Assembly (NCBI GenBank): GCA_030697165.1 | Contig: JAUYQQ010000004.1 | Span: 331,390 to 395,389 of the forward strand | DNA from: Acidobacteriota bacterium | GTDB taxonomy: Bacteria; Acidobacteriota; Vicinamibacteria; Vicinamibacterales; UBA2999 | Direction: 5' to 3' | DNA: 64,000 nt | Shown: positions 1-8,423 of the stretch, piece after piece | Layout: each line of letters opens with the position of its first letter | Numbering within the stretch: position 1 is the stretch's first letter | Notes under the pieces: generated by a model | Told to the model about the DNA's origin: nothing | What the model saw: the letters and a program-made list of their open reading frames with translations, nothing else | Databases searched by the model: none | Position numbers and translations under genes: made by a program

Positions 1-320
1 CGAAGTACAAGCGGTTCCGCCACGGCGAGGCGGTCGGCTACGGGATGCTGGCGGCGTTGTCGCTCGGCGCCGCGCGCGGCGTGACCCCGCCCGACCTGTA
101 CGACGAAGTTCTGGACCTGATCACCCACCTGGGGCCGCTGCCACCGGTGTCGGACATCTCGTCGAAAGAAGCGCTGGCGGCGATGGGCCGCGACAAGAAG
201 GTGGTGGCCGGCACGCTGCACTTCGTGGCGGCCACCGGACGCGGCGAGACGACGACGCTGACCGACGTGACTGCCAAGGAGTTGAAGGCTGCTCTGAAGA
301 AGCTGGGGCTGCGGAGCTAA
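1..320 (+). CDS. aroB: 3-dehydroquinate synthase, C-terminal part (5' end outside window)
   Basis: The last 105 residues of 3-dehydroquinate synthase, read in the frame starting at base 3. The enzyme makes 3-dehydroquinate from DAHP in the cytoplasm, the second step of the shikimate pathway. The segment HGEAVGYGM (bases 21-47) carries a metal-binding His of the family, and the block DKKVVAGTLHFV near the end is typical of the AroB C-terminal domain. The gene ends with TAA at 318-320 and converges on the next gene, with one base between the two stops. The identification is firm; the N-terminal NAD-binding domain is not visible. Confidence 0.93.
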   Translation, partial: KYKRFRHGEAVGYGMLAALSLGAARGVTPPDLYDEVLDLITHLGPLPPVSDISSKEALAAMGRDKKVVAGTLHFVAATGRGETTTLTDVTAKELKAALKKLGLRS

Positions 321-321
321 C

Positions 322-1713
322 CTAGAGCTTGAGCTCGCGCATCTTCGCTTCGAGCGCCTTGTAGTTGATTTGAAGCAAGTCGGCCGCGCGGCCGCGGTCG
401 CCGCCGGCCTCGAACAGCGCCTGCTGGACCTTGCGGCGTTCCACCTCGCCCACCGCCCTCGCGGTGGCCTCGGCGAGGCTGCCGTGCAGGTCGACGCGCT
501 CCCACGGGTCGCTTGACGAGCCGCTTCTCGGCACCGGTGACAGGCTCAAGTGACGCGGCAGCAGGGTGTCGCCGTCGGCCAGAATCACCGCCCGCTCGAG
601 GGCGTTCTGCAACTCGCGGATGTTACCGGGCCAATCGTGCGCCATCAAAGTGGCCACGGCCTCGGGCGACAGCGTGATCTTCCTGCCGACGTCCTTCGCC
701 ACCCGTTCGACGAAGTGGTGCGCCAGCTTGGGGATGTCTTCAAGCCGTTCGCGCAGGGCCGGAACCTCCACCGGGAACACCGACAGGCGGAAGTAGAGGT
801 CTTCGCGGAACTGGCGCGCGGCTACGGCTTCGCGCAGCCGGCGGTTGGTGGCGGCCACAATGCGGACATCGAGCTGGATCGAGGCGCCGCCGCCCAGCCG
901 TTCGATCTTGTGGGTTTCGATCGCGCGCAGCATCTTCGCCTGCACGGTCATGGGCATCTCGCCAATCTCGTCCAGGAACAACGTGCCCCGCTGCGCCATC
1001 TCGAAGCGACCCAGCTTGCGCTGGTTGGCGCCGGTGAAGGCGCCGCGTTCGTAGCCAAACAGCTCGGCCTCGAGCAAGGTGTCGGGAATGGCGGCGCAGT
1101 TGATGGCGACGAACGGGCCCTGGGCGCGGGGACTGCGGTTATGTAGCGCGCGGGCGCAGAGCTCCTTGCCGGTGCCGCTCTCCCCTTCCAGCAAGACCGT
1201 GGTGTCGCTGGCGGCCGCCCGATCGATGGCGGTCATGGCCTGGCGCAAGGCCGGCGAGTCGCCAATGATGTGGGGCCCGCCGCGACGCGCCGCCGCTTCT
1301 TCCTTGAGCAGCCGATACTCGCTCAGCAGGCGGCTCTGCGCCAAGGCGCGGTCCACCAGCAGCAACAGGTGATCGGGATCGACCGGCTTGGCGAGAAAGT
1401 CGAGCGCCCCCTGCTTCATGGCGGCGACCGCGTCCTGGATGCTGCCATGCGCGGTCATCACGATTACGGGCATCTCGGGGTCGGCTTCACGGGCGGCGCG
1501 CAACACGCCGAGCCCGTCGCCGCTCGGCAGGCGCAGATCGGACAGCACGATGGCGGGTTGAGAGAGGCGAAGGGCGGCGATCGCTTCCGGCTCGTCGCGG
1601 GCCTCGATCACAGCGTAGCCCTGCGCCTCGAGCGCCAGGCGCAGCATGGCCCGCAGTGAGTCCTTGTCTTCGACGAGGAGGATCGACGCCGCCGGTGCCG
1701 TGCGCGCGCTCAC
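322..1713 (-). CDS. NtrC-family sigma-54-dependent response regulator
   Basis: 463-residue activator with a receiver domain (residues about 10-125, phospho-acceptor Asp59, Lys109), an AAA+ domain and a C-terminal Fis-type helix-turn-helix. The Walker A motif GESGTGKE is at 177-184, the sigma-54 contact loop GAFTGA at 224-229 and the Walker B segment GTLFLDEIGEM near 243. It should drive sigma-54 promoters by ATP hydrolysis. The start is GTG; its first bases overlap the stop of the upstream gene (GTGA), which implies translational coupling. It ends the run of minor-pilin genes, so a pilus-related target is likely. Its partner could be the orphan-looking kinase at 4664-5908. It is distinct from pilR at 11519-12985, which sits next to pilS. 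Confidence 0.93.
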   Translation of the reverse strand: MSARTAPAASILLVEDKDSLRAMLRLALEAQGYAVIEARDEPEAIAALRLSQPAIVLSDLRLPSGDGLGVLRAAREADPEMPVIVMTAHGSIQDAVAAMKQGALDFLAKPVDPDHLLLLVDRALAQSRLLSEYRLLKEEAAARRGGPHIIGDSPALRQAMTAIDRAAASDTTVLLEGESGTGKELCARALHNRSPRAQGPFVAINCAAIPDTLLEAELFGYERGAFTGANQRKLGRFEMAQRGTLFLDEIGEMPMTVQAKMLRAIETHKIERLGGGASIQLDVRIVAATNRRLREAVAARQFREDLYFRLSVFPVEVPALRERLEDIPKLAHHFVERVAKDVGRKITLSPEAVATLMAHDWPGNIRELQNALERAVILADGDTLLPRHLSLSPVPRSGSSSDPWERVDLHGSLAEATARAVGEVERRKVQQALFEAGGDRGRAADLLQINYKALEAKMRELKL

Positions 1714-2324
1714 GCGCCGGGTCGCAACCAGCCGGACGGCACGCCGGCCCGGCGGGCCTCATCTTCGATCGCGGCGATCTCCTTCTGTTGCTTCTCGATC
1801 TCCGCGCGAACCCGATCCAGTTCGGCCAGCGCCGACTTGCGGTCGGTTTCAATCACGGCGCGCTGCGCCGGGTCGTCACGGTTCACGAAATCGGTGGTCA
1901 GGGCGTTAATGCGGCTCTGCAGCGCCTCGGCAAACATGCGCGAGCGATCGAGCGCGGTGCGCGCGGTGGTGATCCGGCCGCTCCAAAATTCCTGGTCGCC
2001 GGTCGGGGCCGCCGGCGCGGAGCCGGTCCCGCCGGGCAGGTTGACGACGGCTGCGCCTGGCGTGACGTTGCCCGGGGTCTCTGGCGTCGCGGGCGTGGCC
2101 GGGGTGGGCGGCAGGGGGCGAACCGTCCCGTGGTCAGGCTTCAGGTCGTTGTTGGTGTAGACCTTGGCGGGCTTGCGAACACCCTTGCGGCGCTCCTCCT
2201 CCGCCTTGGCCACGTCGACCAGCGTCGGCGACGACGGCTGCTGCGCCGATCCCGATTGGGCCGCTTCTGCCACGACCGGCCCGATCAGGACGCTGAGGGT
2301 CAGAATGGCAATCACGCGCTTCAT
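1710..2324 (-). CDS. exported coiled-coil protein of unknown function
   Basis: 204 residues. The first 22 form a signal peptide (Lys-Arg start, hydrophobic core, cleavage near AEAAQ). The next ~90 residues are low-complexity, with Pro/Thr/Ala-rich runs, and include a charged segment AKAEEERRKGVRKPAKVY. The last ~90 are a predicted long helix or coiled coil rich in Glu, Arg and Ala, ending with a short Gly/Pro tail. I do not recognise a named family. It lies between the minor pilins and the sigma-54 regulator and overlaps the latter by 4 bp, so a periplasmic role linked to pilus assembly or its sensing is plausible but unproven. Confidence 0.75.
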   Translation of the reverse strand: MKRVIAILTLSVLIGPVVAEAAQSGSAQQPSSPTLVDVAKAEEERRKGVRKPAKVYTNNDLKPDHGTVRPLPPTPATPATPETPGNVTPGAAVVNLPGGTGSAPAAPTGDQEFWSGRITTARTALDRSRMFAEALQSRINALTTDFVNRDDPAQRAVIETDRKSALAELDRVRAEIEKQQKEIAAIEDEARRAGVPSGWLRPGA

Positions 2325-2335
2325 ATGCGTTTGTT

Positions 2336-2353
2336 ATCGGCCGGAAGGCCGAT
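2336..2353 (-). terminator. small GC hairpin between pilX-like gene and coiled-coil gene
   Basis: Inverted repeat ATCGGCC-GGAA-GGCCGAT, a perfect 7-bp stem with a 4-base loop, 40 bases after the stop of the pilX-like gene. There is no T-run after it, so it is a weak terminator candidate; it could equally be an mRNA-stability hairpin just upstream of the next start. Confidence 0.3.
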
Positions 2354-2392
2354 TTCCCCCTGCCGTGATCGTACGCCTCGCGCGCTGGCGGG

Positions 2393-3097
2393 TCAAGGAA
2401 CCAGCTGGCGCACTTCCTGCCACGATTGCACACGAATACCGGGCTGGCAGATCTCCTCGTCGGCGATGCCAAAACACACGCGGGCCAGCTCAGCCTCAAT
2501 GGCCTGGCGTCCGCCCATGGGACCGTACGCCACCGCCCGCGCGCGCAGCACGCCGCGACCCTCGAGATCGCCATCGGTTTCAGGATCACCATCCACCTCG
2601 GCCGAGTCGTCCGCGATCCACACAGCGAGAAAACACGGGACCGGCCGTGCCACCGCGGCGAGGTTTTCGAACGCGCCGTACGCATAGAGACGCCACCGCG
2701 GGTTGTTGACGCCCCACGGGCGCTCGTCAGAGTTCGCATTCATGTGCCCCGACGTGCACGCGGTGGTCTTGCCGCAGTTGAGCATGTTGGTTTCGGCGGT
2801 GAGGTTGACGGCGCCGCCGCCGGGAATGGCGCGCACGCCGGTAGGGCTGCCGTCCGAGAACGTCGCCTGCTCCGCGCCCTGGAGCACGGCCGGCCAATCG
2901 GCGCGCGCGAGTTCATGTGCGGCCAGCTCAATGCCCGCCTCGGCCGCGTGCATCAGTCCGACGGCTGCCTTGACGTTGCCGGTGGCCAGGCGATCCATGA
3001 ACACGACGATGGCGAGGCCAAGGCCCACGGCGGAGAGGAAGCTCGTGAGCAGCAACGCGAGAATGAGCGCGATGCCGCGCTGGGCGCTGGCGCTCAT
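2393..3097 (-). CDS. PilX-like minor pilin assembly protein
   Basis: 234 residues. A short N-terminus (MSASAQRGIALILALLLTSF) leads into one transmembrane helix, with the motif HAAEAGIELAAHEL around residue 50. This is the architecture of PilX N-terminal-domain proteins, which start with ..RG(I/S)ALI..LLL.. rather than a classic GFTLIE. The family is part of the minor-pilin priming complex of type IV pili. The C-terminal ~170 residues are a Cys-containing globular part. The gene overlaps the preceding pilW-like gene by 4 bp and is the last of three coupled minor pilins. Assignment rests on the N-terminal pattern and position. Confidence 0.8.
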   Translation of the reverse strand: MSASAQRGIALILALLLTSFLSAVGLGLAIVVFMDRLATGNVKAAVGLMHAAEAGIELAAHELARADWPAVLQGAEQATFSDGSPTGVRAIPGGGAVNLTAETNMLNCGKTTACTSGHMNANSDERPWGVNNPRWRLYAYGAFENLAAVARPVPCFLAVWIADDSAEVDGDPETDGDLEGRGVLRARAVAYGPMGGRQAIEAELARVCFGIADEEICQPGIRVQSWQEVRQLVP

Positions 3098-3903
3098 GAC
3101 GGGTTCCTCAACGCCACCGCGAGGCGGCTGGTGCGAGCGGGTACGGCCCGTCGCGGCAACGAGGTCCGCGCGCCGACACGGACCATGACGTCAACGCGCG
3201 TCAACTGGCTGGCTCGATACGAGCCGGCCAGTTTCAACTCGGTGACGAAATCGACCACTGGCTGAATGGCGCCAGCGGCCGTTTGCCTCACCAGGCTCGA
3301 CGAACCGTCCGGCTGCTCGTCCAGGTAGTAGGTGTGGGCCGACACGGCGAACAGCGCCGAGCCGGTTGGATAGGCCCGATCGAGCGCGCGCGAGGCCGTG
3401 ATCGAATTGGCGCCCTTGTTGACCGAGGCAATGGTGAAGACGTCGAACCGGCCTTCGAGATCAACGATCGCGGCCGCCATCCCCGTGGTGAAGCCGCACA
3501 CGTCACCGGCCGAGGGGCACGGCGCGCCCGGCCGAAGGACGAGCGCACCGGACGGCGTGGCTTGATCGGCCGCCAGCACACCGCGTCCAAACCCGGAGAG
3601 CGCAATCACCTGGAGCGCGTGGAACCGTTCCTCGGCCTCATCGGGATCGAGCAGTGCCACGGCCGGCGCGGCCGGTCCGGCCAGGCCGTCGGCGTCGGTG
3701 GCCCTGATGAAGGCGGCCGACCGAAGCGAGCGGGCGAGGACATCGGCAACAGTTCGTTGGCGCTGCTGCAGGTCCAGTATCTCGGGGGTGGCGTGGAACA
3801 GCGCCCGTGCCGGCGGCGCCGCCGCAGCGATCGCGCCCGACAGCAACGCGCACACCGTCAGCGCCACCAGCAGTTCAAGCAGCGAAAACCCGCCCGACCT
3901 CAT
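3094..3903 (-). CDS. PilW-like minor pilin (prepilin-type N-terminus)
   Basis: Starting at the ATG at 3903 gives 269 residues with a prepilin leader: MRSGG followed by FSLLELLVALTVCALLSGA, where cleavage precedes Phe and Glu is the fifth mature residue. A longer reading to 4050 is possible but would bury the leader. The chosen ATG overlaps the stop of the upstream pilin (ATGA), typical of coupling. The remainder is a long variable globular domain, as in PilW-type minor pilins. It should be processed by PilD (5915-6685) and join the pilus tip or priming complex. Confidence 0.84.
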   Translation of the reverse strand: MRSGGFSLLELLVALTVCALLSGAIAAAAPPARALFHATPEILDLQQRQRTVADVLARSLRSAAFIRATDADGLAGPAAPAVALLDPDEAEERFHALQVIALSGFGRGVLAADQATPSGALVLRPGAPCPSAGDVCGFTTGMAAAIVDLEGRFDVFTIASVNKGANSITASRALDRAYPTGSALFAVSAHTYYLDEQPDGSSSLVRQTAAGAIQPVVDFVTELKLAGSYRASQLTRVDVMVRVGARTSLPRRAVPARTSRLAVALRNPS

Positions 3904-4400
3904 GGCTGCCTCGTCCGAACCGTGGCCAGGCAGACCTGGGCGGCCCGCGGCGCAAGTCCATCGGCCGGGTATGAGAAGAGGCACACTTCGATCGCCAGCG
4001 CTTCCGGCGCGTAGGTATCGATCGGCGTGATCCGCCAGCGCCGGGTCCACACCGCGCCGTGTCCATCACGCTCGATGTCCACGACTGCTCCATCGGCGCT
4101 GAGGTAATCCACGAAGCCGTCGGTGTCGTCGCCAAGGCTGCCGGCGTTGAACACCGCTAGCGCCGGGTCGGTGATGGCCTCACCGAGCGGCCCATAGCCA
4201 AGGGCCAGCGCCCGCAGCCATTCGATCTTGTCTTGTGCCGCGGTCAGGACGGCGCCCTGAGCGCCAGCGTCTCTGGCGGATCGCGCGGTCAGCGCGAAGA
4301 GTTGCGCGAGGCCAGTGAGCGCCGTGACCAGGACACCGGTCGCGACCACCGTCTCGAGCAACGTGAAGCCGTCGTTCGACGAGCGAGTGAGCGTCTGCAT
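3900..4400 (-). CDS. PilV-like minor pilin (prepilin-type N-terminus)
   Basis: 166 residues with a class III leader: MQTLTRSSNDG, then FTLLETVVATGVLVTALTG as the N-terminal helix, Glu at mature position 5. Short length and first place before PilW- and PilX-like genes match PilV/GspI-type minor pilins. It would be cleaved by prepilin peptidase and incorporated with the two following proteins. The 263 bases upstream (4401-4663) hold no gene; they contain GC-rich imperfect hairpins, and I see no convincing promoter there. Confidence 0.83.
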   Translation of the reverse strand: MQTLTRSSNDGFTLLETVVATGVLVTALTGLAQLFALTARSARDAGAQGAVLTAAQDKIEWLRALALGYGPLGEAITDPALAVFNAGSLGDDTDGFVDYLSADGAVVDIERDGHGAVWTRRWRITPIDTYAPEALAIEVCLFSYPADGLAPRAAQVCLATVRTRQP

Positions 4401-4663
4401 GCCGAGGGATAGTGCAATCGGCCTGCCCGCTCGCGGATCGAGCGTTCGGTGAGGTTACTGGCGGAATTCACCTGGCCGTCCCTGGCACGAGAAGCCGACG
4501 CGATCAGTTACTGCGTACGACGTCGACCTTCCCCGTTGCAGATCCTGCTGCGGTGTGGGACGCTTCCCCACGAGCCGCGCGAGCGGCGAGTCTTACGATG
4601 GCCGCGGGAGCGGCCGAGCCCGACGAGCGGCGGAGCCGCGAGCCCCACGCGCGACGCGCGCCC

Positions 4664-5908
4664 TCAGGCCTGCCCTTCATGAATCGGCAGCCGCACCCGG
4701 AACCGCGCGCCACCGGCGGCACTGCTGCCGGCGATCACCACGCCGTTGTGCGACACGATCACCTTCTGCACGATGGCGAGGCCCAACCCGGTGCCGGCGG
4801 CCTTGGTCGTGGCAAATGGCTGGAACAAGCGGCTGAGGGCCGCGGGCGACAGCCCGGGACCGTTGTCGTCCACGGTCACGTAGACGTCGCTGCCGATCAC
4901 CTCGCCACAGACGCTGATCGCGGTCTGCCCGGCCGTACAGGCTTCCAGACTGTTCCGCAGCAGATTGCTGAACGCCTGCCGCAACAGCACATCGTCTCCG
5001 TTGACGATGGCGAAGTCGCCTTTGCAGACGGTGACGGCCGCGGCGCCCGGCAGGTCGTCGATCGCGCGCGTCACGATCGCGCCGAGGTCCACCGGCGCCA
5101 TGGCGAACTGCTCGGGCTTGGCGAAGCGCAGAAAGTTGGTGACGACCTCGCCGAGCGCGGTGGTCTCGGCGCGGATGCCCTCCACGTAGGTGCGCGCCGG
5201 CTCAGGCAGCGCAGCCGGATCGAGCAGGCGGCCATACCCATGGATGGTGGCCAACCCGTTGCGGAACTCGTGCGCCAGGCCCGCGGTCAGCTCGCCCAGC
5301 CGCGCCAGCGCCTCTTTCAGCCGCAGCCGCTCCTCGAGCTCGACCACGGCGGTGAGGTCGGTGAAGAGGCAGACCACGGCCTGCATGGCGCCGTCGGCGC
5401 CGGTGATGGGAGACACGGTCACACCGAGGTGTGACGTGCGGGCGCCGTCCTGGAGCGTGACGGTCCGGCGCACGATCGGCGTGGTGGTACGCAGCGCCTC
5501 GTCGATCACGCCGGCCAGCGCCGGCACCCGGCTCAGCACCTCGGCCACCGGGCCAGTGCCGGCGGTGGCGTCGAGGCCGAGGATGCGCCGGGCCGCGGGG
5601 TTCATGGTCTGCAGCACGCCGTCGCGATCGACCACCACCATGCCCGACGTCAGTCCCTCGACAATCTGGCTGGCCAGCCGCTCCGACGCCTCGGCCCGCG
5701 CCGCCATCTGGCGCTCCTGCGCCTTCAGCTTGGTCACGGCTTCTTGCAGCGCCACCGACAACAGCACGGTCTCGCCGCGATCGGTCCGGCGCGCCCGCCG
5801 GCGGCCGCTGGCGGCACGCACGACCATGACCACGGTCACAATCAGCAGGAACGCCACCATGAGCGCAAGGCCAAGCAGCGCCGGTCCGGCGGTGGTCAGT
5901 GTTTCCAT
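4664..5908 (-). CDS. membrane-anchored PAS histidine kinase (NtrB/PilS-like)
   Basis: 414 residues. One N-terminal transmembrane helix (about 10-31), a short coiled linker, a PAS domain (about 80-190), HisKA with the phospho-acceptor His213 in LTAGLAHEFRNGLATIHGYG, and an HATPase domain with N box, DNGPGLSP and GTGLGLAI. There is no extracytoplasmic domain, so the PAS domain is the likely sensor. It follows pilD by 6 bases and so is probably in the same transcript. No regulator is adjacent; the NtrC-type protein at 322-1713, beyond the minor pilins, is the most economical partner, by inference. Confidence 0.88.
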   Translation of the reverse strand: METLTTAGPALLGLALMVAFLLIVTVVMVVRAASGRRRARRTDRGETVLLSVALQEAVTKLKAQERQMAARAEASERLASQIVEGLTSGMVVVDRDGVLQTMNPAARRILGLDATAGTGPVAEVLSRVPALAGVIDEALRTTTPIVRRTVTLQDGARTSHLGVTVSPITGADGAMQAVVCLFTDLTAVVELEERLRLKEALARLGELTAGLAHEFRNGLATIHGYGRLLDPAALPEPARTYVEGIRAETTALGEVVTNFLRFAKPEQFAMAPVDLGAIVTRAIDDLPGAAAVTVCKGDFAIVNGDDVLLRQAFSNLLRNSLEACTAGQTAISVCGEVIGSDVYVTVDDNGPGLSPAALSRLFQPFATTKAAGTGLGLAIVQKVIVSHNGVVIAGSSAAGGARFRVRLPIHEGQA

Positions 5909-5914
5909 GGCGGA

Positions 5915-6685
5915 TTAAAAGAAGCCGGCGTACCAGGCGATCAGCGGATCACCCACGAGCATCGCGGCGACCGCGCCGACGGCCAGGAAGGTTCCGAACG
6001 GCAACGCCAGCTTCATGCCGCCACGTTGCGCGGCAATCAGCGCCATGCCAATGAGGGCGCCCGAGAACGACGACAACACGAGCGTGACCAGCACGGCCTT
6101 CCATCCCAGGAACGCGCCGATCATCGCCAGCATCTTCACGTCACCCATGCCCAGGCCTTCTTCACGCCGCACTGCGTAGTAAGCGGCGGCGATCCCATAC
6201 AAGACGCCGGCGCCGAGCAGGGTGCCGAGCAGCGCGTCTTGCCAGCCCGGTGGCGCAATGGCGCTGAACATCAGGCCGATCACAATGCCCGGCAGGGTGA
6301 TCGAGTTGGGCAGAATCTGGTGCTCGAGGTCGATCCCGAAAAGCGCCACGAGGATGGCGACCAGGATCAAGCGGCTGAACAGGAGCGGCCCCACCGGCGT
6401 GAGCCACGCGACCAGCACGAACAACAGCCCCGTGATGATTTCGACCACCGGATACTGGATCGAAATGGCCGTGCGGCACTGGCGGCACCGCCCGCCGAGC
6501 AGCGCCCAGCTGAGCACCGGCACGTTGTCGTACCAACGCAGCTGGTAGCCACACTTGGTGCAACGGGACCCGGGCGACACCAACGATTGCCCGAGCGGCA
6601 GGCGGTAGATGACGACGTTCAGGAAGCTGCCGATGCATAAGCCCATGAACAACGCCAGGATCAACACTTGGATTTCGGCAGTCAT
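5915..6685 (-). CDS. pilD: prepilin peptidase / N-methyltransferase
   Basis: 256-residue polytopic membrane enzyme that cleaves the leader of type IV prepilins after Gly and methylates the new N-terminal Phe. The methyltransferase half has the four-Cys metal site (Cys42, 45, 67 and 70, in RCTKCGYQ and GRCRQC). The peptidase half has both catalytic aspartates: Asp119 in GIDLEHQILPN and Asp182 in GMGDVKM. About eight hydrophobic segments are visible. It overlaps the upstream TPR-like gene by 4 bp (ATGA). It should process pilA and the three minor pilins in this window. Confidence 0.96.
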   Translation of the reverse strand: MTAEIQVLILALFMGLCIGSFLNVVIYRLPLGQSLVSPGSRCTKCGYQLRWYDNVPVLSWALLGGRCRQCRTAISIQYPVVEIITGLLFVLVAWLTPVGPLLFSRLILVAILVALFGIDLEHQILPNSITLPGIVIGLMFSAIAPPGWQDALLGTLLGAGVLYGIAAAYYAVRREEGLGMGDVKMLAMIGAFLGWKAVLVTLVLSSFSGALIGMALIAAQRGGMKLALPFGTFLAVGAVAAMLVGDPLIAWYAGFF

Positions 6686-7611
6686 CGTGGGGGCCCGGGA
6701 ATCGGCGCGGCCGGCAACGGCCAGAGGGCCGACTCGCGCGACACGTCGGCGCGGCCGGTCGCAGGATCGAGCGCGTAAGGGATGCCAGTGGGGTCGAGCG
6801 GGATGCCACGCAGCCGCTCGCCGACGACCAGCTCGCGCCAGTCACGGGGCGGCCGCCCTTCCCTGGCCGTGAACCGCTGCACCGCGCGGTTCAGTTCGTC
6901 AACGACATCCATCGCGTCCAGTTGGACGAGACGCATCTCGGCATTGCGCTTGAACCAGCCCTCGTCCACGCTATCGCGAAACTGCCGCCACATCATGCGC
7001 GCCGACTCGCGATCGCCGCCCTGCGCGAGGGTCGTCGCCGCCAGCGGCGCCAGCCAGCGTGGCGCATCCGGCAGGCGGCCCGCCCTCTCGAACCACCGGC
7101 CGGCCTCCGTGTAGTCCCGCAGCCACCAGTAATAGACAAACCCGATGTCGTGCATGTACTCCCAGGCCTCCGGGCTGGCCTCGGCCCCTCGCTGTAGCAG
7201 CGCGATGGCGCGATCGGGCCGGCCCGGGCCGCGTGGATAGCCCTCGGTCAGGAAGATCGCGCCAAAGCGGTAAGCCACCTTGAAACGCGGATCGAGGGTG
7301 GTGACGAAGTTCAGCAAGGGGTCGAGGAGGCCGTAGTCGCGCCGCTCGCCTTCCGCCAGGCGCGCGCTGCCGTAATAGATGACGGCCCTCATCCAGTAGA
7401 CATCGGCGACCAGGTTCTCGAACCCGAGCGAGGCGCGCTTCAGCAGGGGCCCTGACTGAAACCACAGGACCGGCGTGACCGGCTGATACGGTTGCCAACC
7501 GCGATCGCGGACCACCTGCACGGCGGTGGCACCCGCCAGCAACCCCACGATCGCCGCCACGAGCAGCCGGCTCGAGGGGCGTTGGGCGGCGCGCGGTGCG
7601 GTCAGCGACAT
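6682..7611 (-). CDS. TPR-like membrane-anchored protein in pilus operon
   Basis: The ATG at 7611 gives 309 residues; an open frame continues upstream to 8013 but overlaps the permease gene and is spurious. A transmembrane anchor (about residues 14-33) is followed by helical, tetratricopeptide-like segments rich in Trp, Arg and Ala, for example DVYWMRAVIYYG and YTEAGRWFERAG. It follows the ABC permease by 5 bases and overlaps pilD by 4. In Myxococcus xanthus a three-gene ABC system (pilGHI) lies between pilA and pilD and is needed for pili. This protein could be the accessory third member, though I see no sequence proof of homology to PilG. Confidence 0.72.
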   Translation of the reverse strand: MSLTAPRAAQRPSSRLLVAAIVGLLAGATAVQVVRDRGWQPYQPVTPVLWFQSGPLLKRASLGFENLVADVYWMRAVIYYGSARLAEGERRDYGLLDPLLNFVTTLDPRFKVAYRFGAIFLTEGYPRGPGRPDRAIALLQRGAEASPEAWEYMHDIGFVYYWWLRDYTEAGRWFERAGRLPDAPRWLAPLAATTLAQGGDRESARMMWRQFRDSVDEGWFKRNAEMRLVQLDAMDVVDELNRAVQRFTAREGRPPRDWRELVVGERLRGIPLDPTGIPYALDPATGRADVSRESALWPLPAAPIPGPPR

Positions 7612-7616
7612 GGCGG

Positions 7617-8423
7617 CTACTTGAAGTCGCGGCGGCGGAAGACCGCGACCGCCGCCACGAGCAACGCGGCGATGTAGACCGCGGCGTACAGCAGGGTGAA
7701 GCCGACGTGCGCCAACGTGACGGGCATTCCGTAGACCACCTCCGCCCTCACGTTGAACGGGGCGAGATTCGGCAACAGGTAATACAGGGAGCGCGCCAGC
7801 CACGCGACCGCCGGCTGATCCACCACCTGCTCGAACTGGCGCAGGTCGGCGTTGAAGTGCCCGGCCACCCACAAGCCGAGGGTCAGCACGGCTGACAGGA
7901 GCGGGCTCGAGAAGGTCGAGAAGAACAACGCGACGGCGGTCACGAGCGCCAGCTCGCCCATGACGAGCACGATCGCCACCAGTTGCCGCGGGTCGAGCGC
8001 CGGGGCGGCCCATCCGGCCCGCAGGCTGTCGGTGGCGGTGGCATCCATGTAGCCCAGCACCAGGTAATACGCGATCGTCATGACCGACAGGTTTACCGCC
8101 AGCGTGGCCACCAGGCCGAGGTACTTGCCGAGAATGAACTGGGTGCGGGTCACCGGCTTGGTCAGCAGGCCGTAGACGCTCTTGCGCTCGACCTCTTTCG
8201 ACACCAGGCCAATGCCGATGAACACGGCAATCAGCAGGCCGAAGATCGACAGCGCGGCCAGCCCCAGGTCCTTGATGATCTTGAGGTCCTGCCCGGCGGT
8301 GAGCTGGGCGATCAGGAACGACGCCGCGATCATCAGCACCGCGAACACCACCATGGTGTAGGGCACACGATCGCGAACCGATTCACGGAACGCGGCGCCG
8401 GCCACGATCGCGATCGTCCTCAC
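7617..8423 (-). CDS. ABC-2 type transporter permease of pilus cluster (PilI-like by position)
   Basis: 268 residues, about six transmembrane helices, GTG start overlapping the stop of the ATPase gene by 4 bp. The segment KEVERKSVYGLLTKPVTR after the second helix is the coupling loop typical of ABC-2 permeases that work with gliding/Nod-type ATPases. It pairs with the ATPase at 8420-9385. Its place between pilA and pilD matches M. xanthus pilI, so a role in pilus export or assembly is likely. The substrate is not evident. Confidence 0.85.
   Translation of the reverse strand: MRTIAIVAGAAFRESVRDRVPYTMVVFAVLMIAASFLIAQLTAGQDLKIIKDLGLAALSIFGLLIAVFIGIGLVSKEVERKSVYGLLTKPVTRTQFILGKYLGLVATLAVNLSVMTIAYYLVLGYMDATATDSLRAGWAAPALDPRQLVAIVLVMGELALVTAVALFFSTFSSPLLSAVLTLGLWVAGHFNADLRQFEQVVDQPAVAWLARSLYYLLPNLAPFNVRAEVVYGMPVTLAHVGFTLLYAAVYIAALLVAAVAVFRRRDFK

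Noticed and set aside
4413-4428. Possible sigma-54 promoter of the minor pilins (GGGCAG-N5-TTGCA on the minus strand)
   Set aside because: Two mismatches in the -24 element and only about 12 bases from the start codon, so no room for a leader with ribosome site.
4401-4663. A gene in the gap between the PilV-like and kinase genes
   Set aside because: Short overlapping frames on both strands have no recognisable start site or protein pattern.
6682-8013. 443-residue form of the TPR-like gene
   Set aside because: The first 134 residues overlap the ABC permease in another frame and are Arg/Pro/Gly-rich noise; the ATG at 7611 gives a clean membrane anchor.
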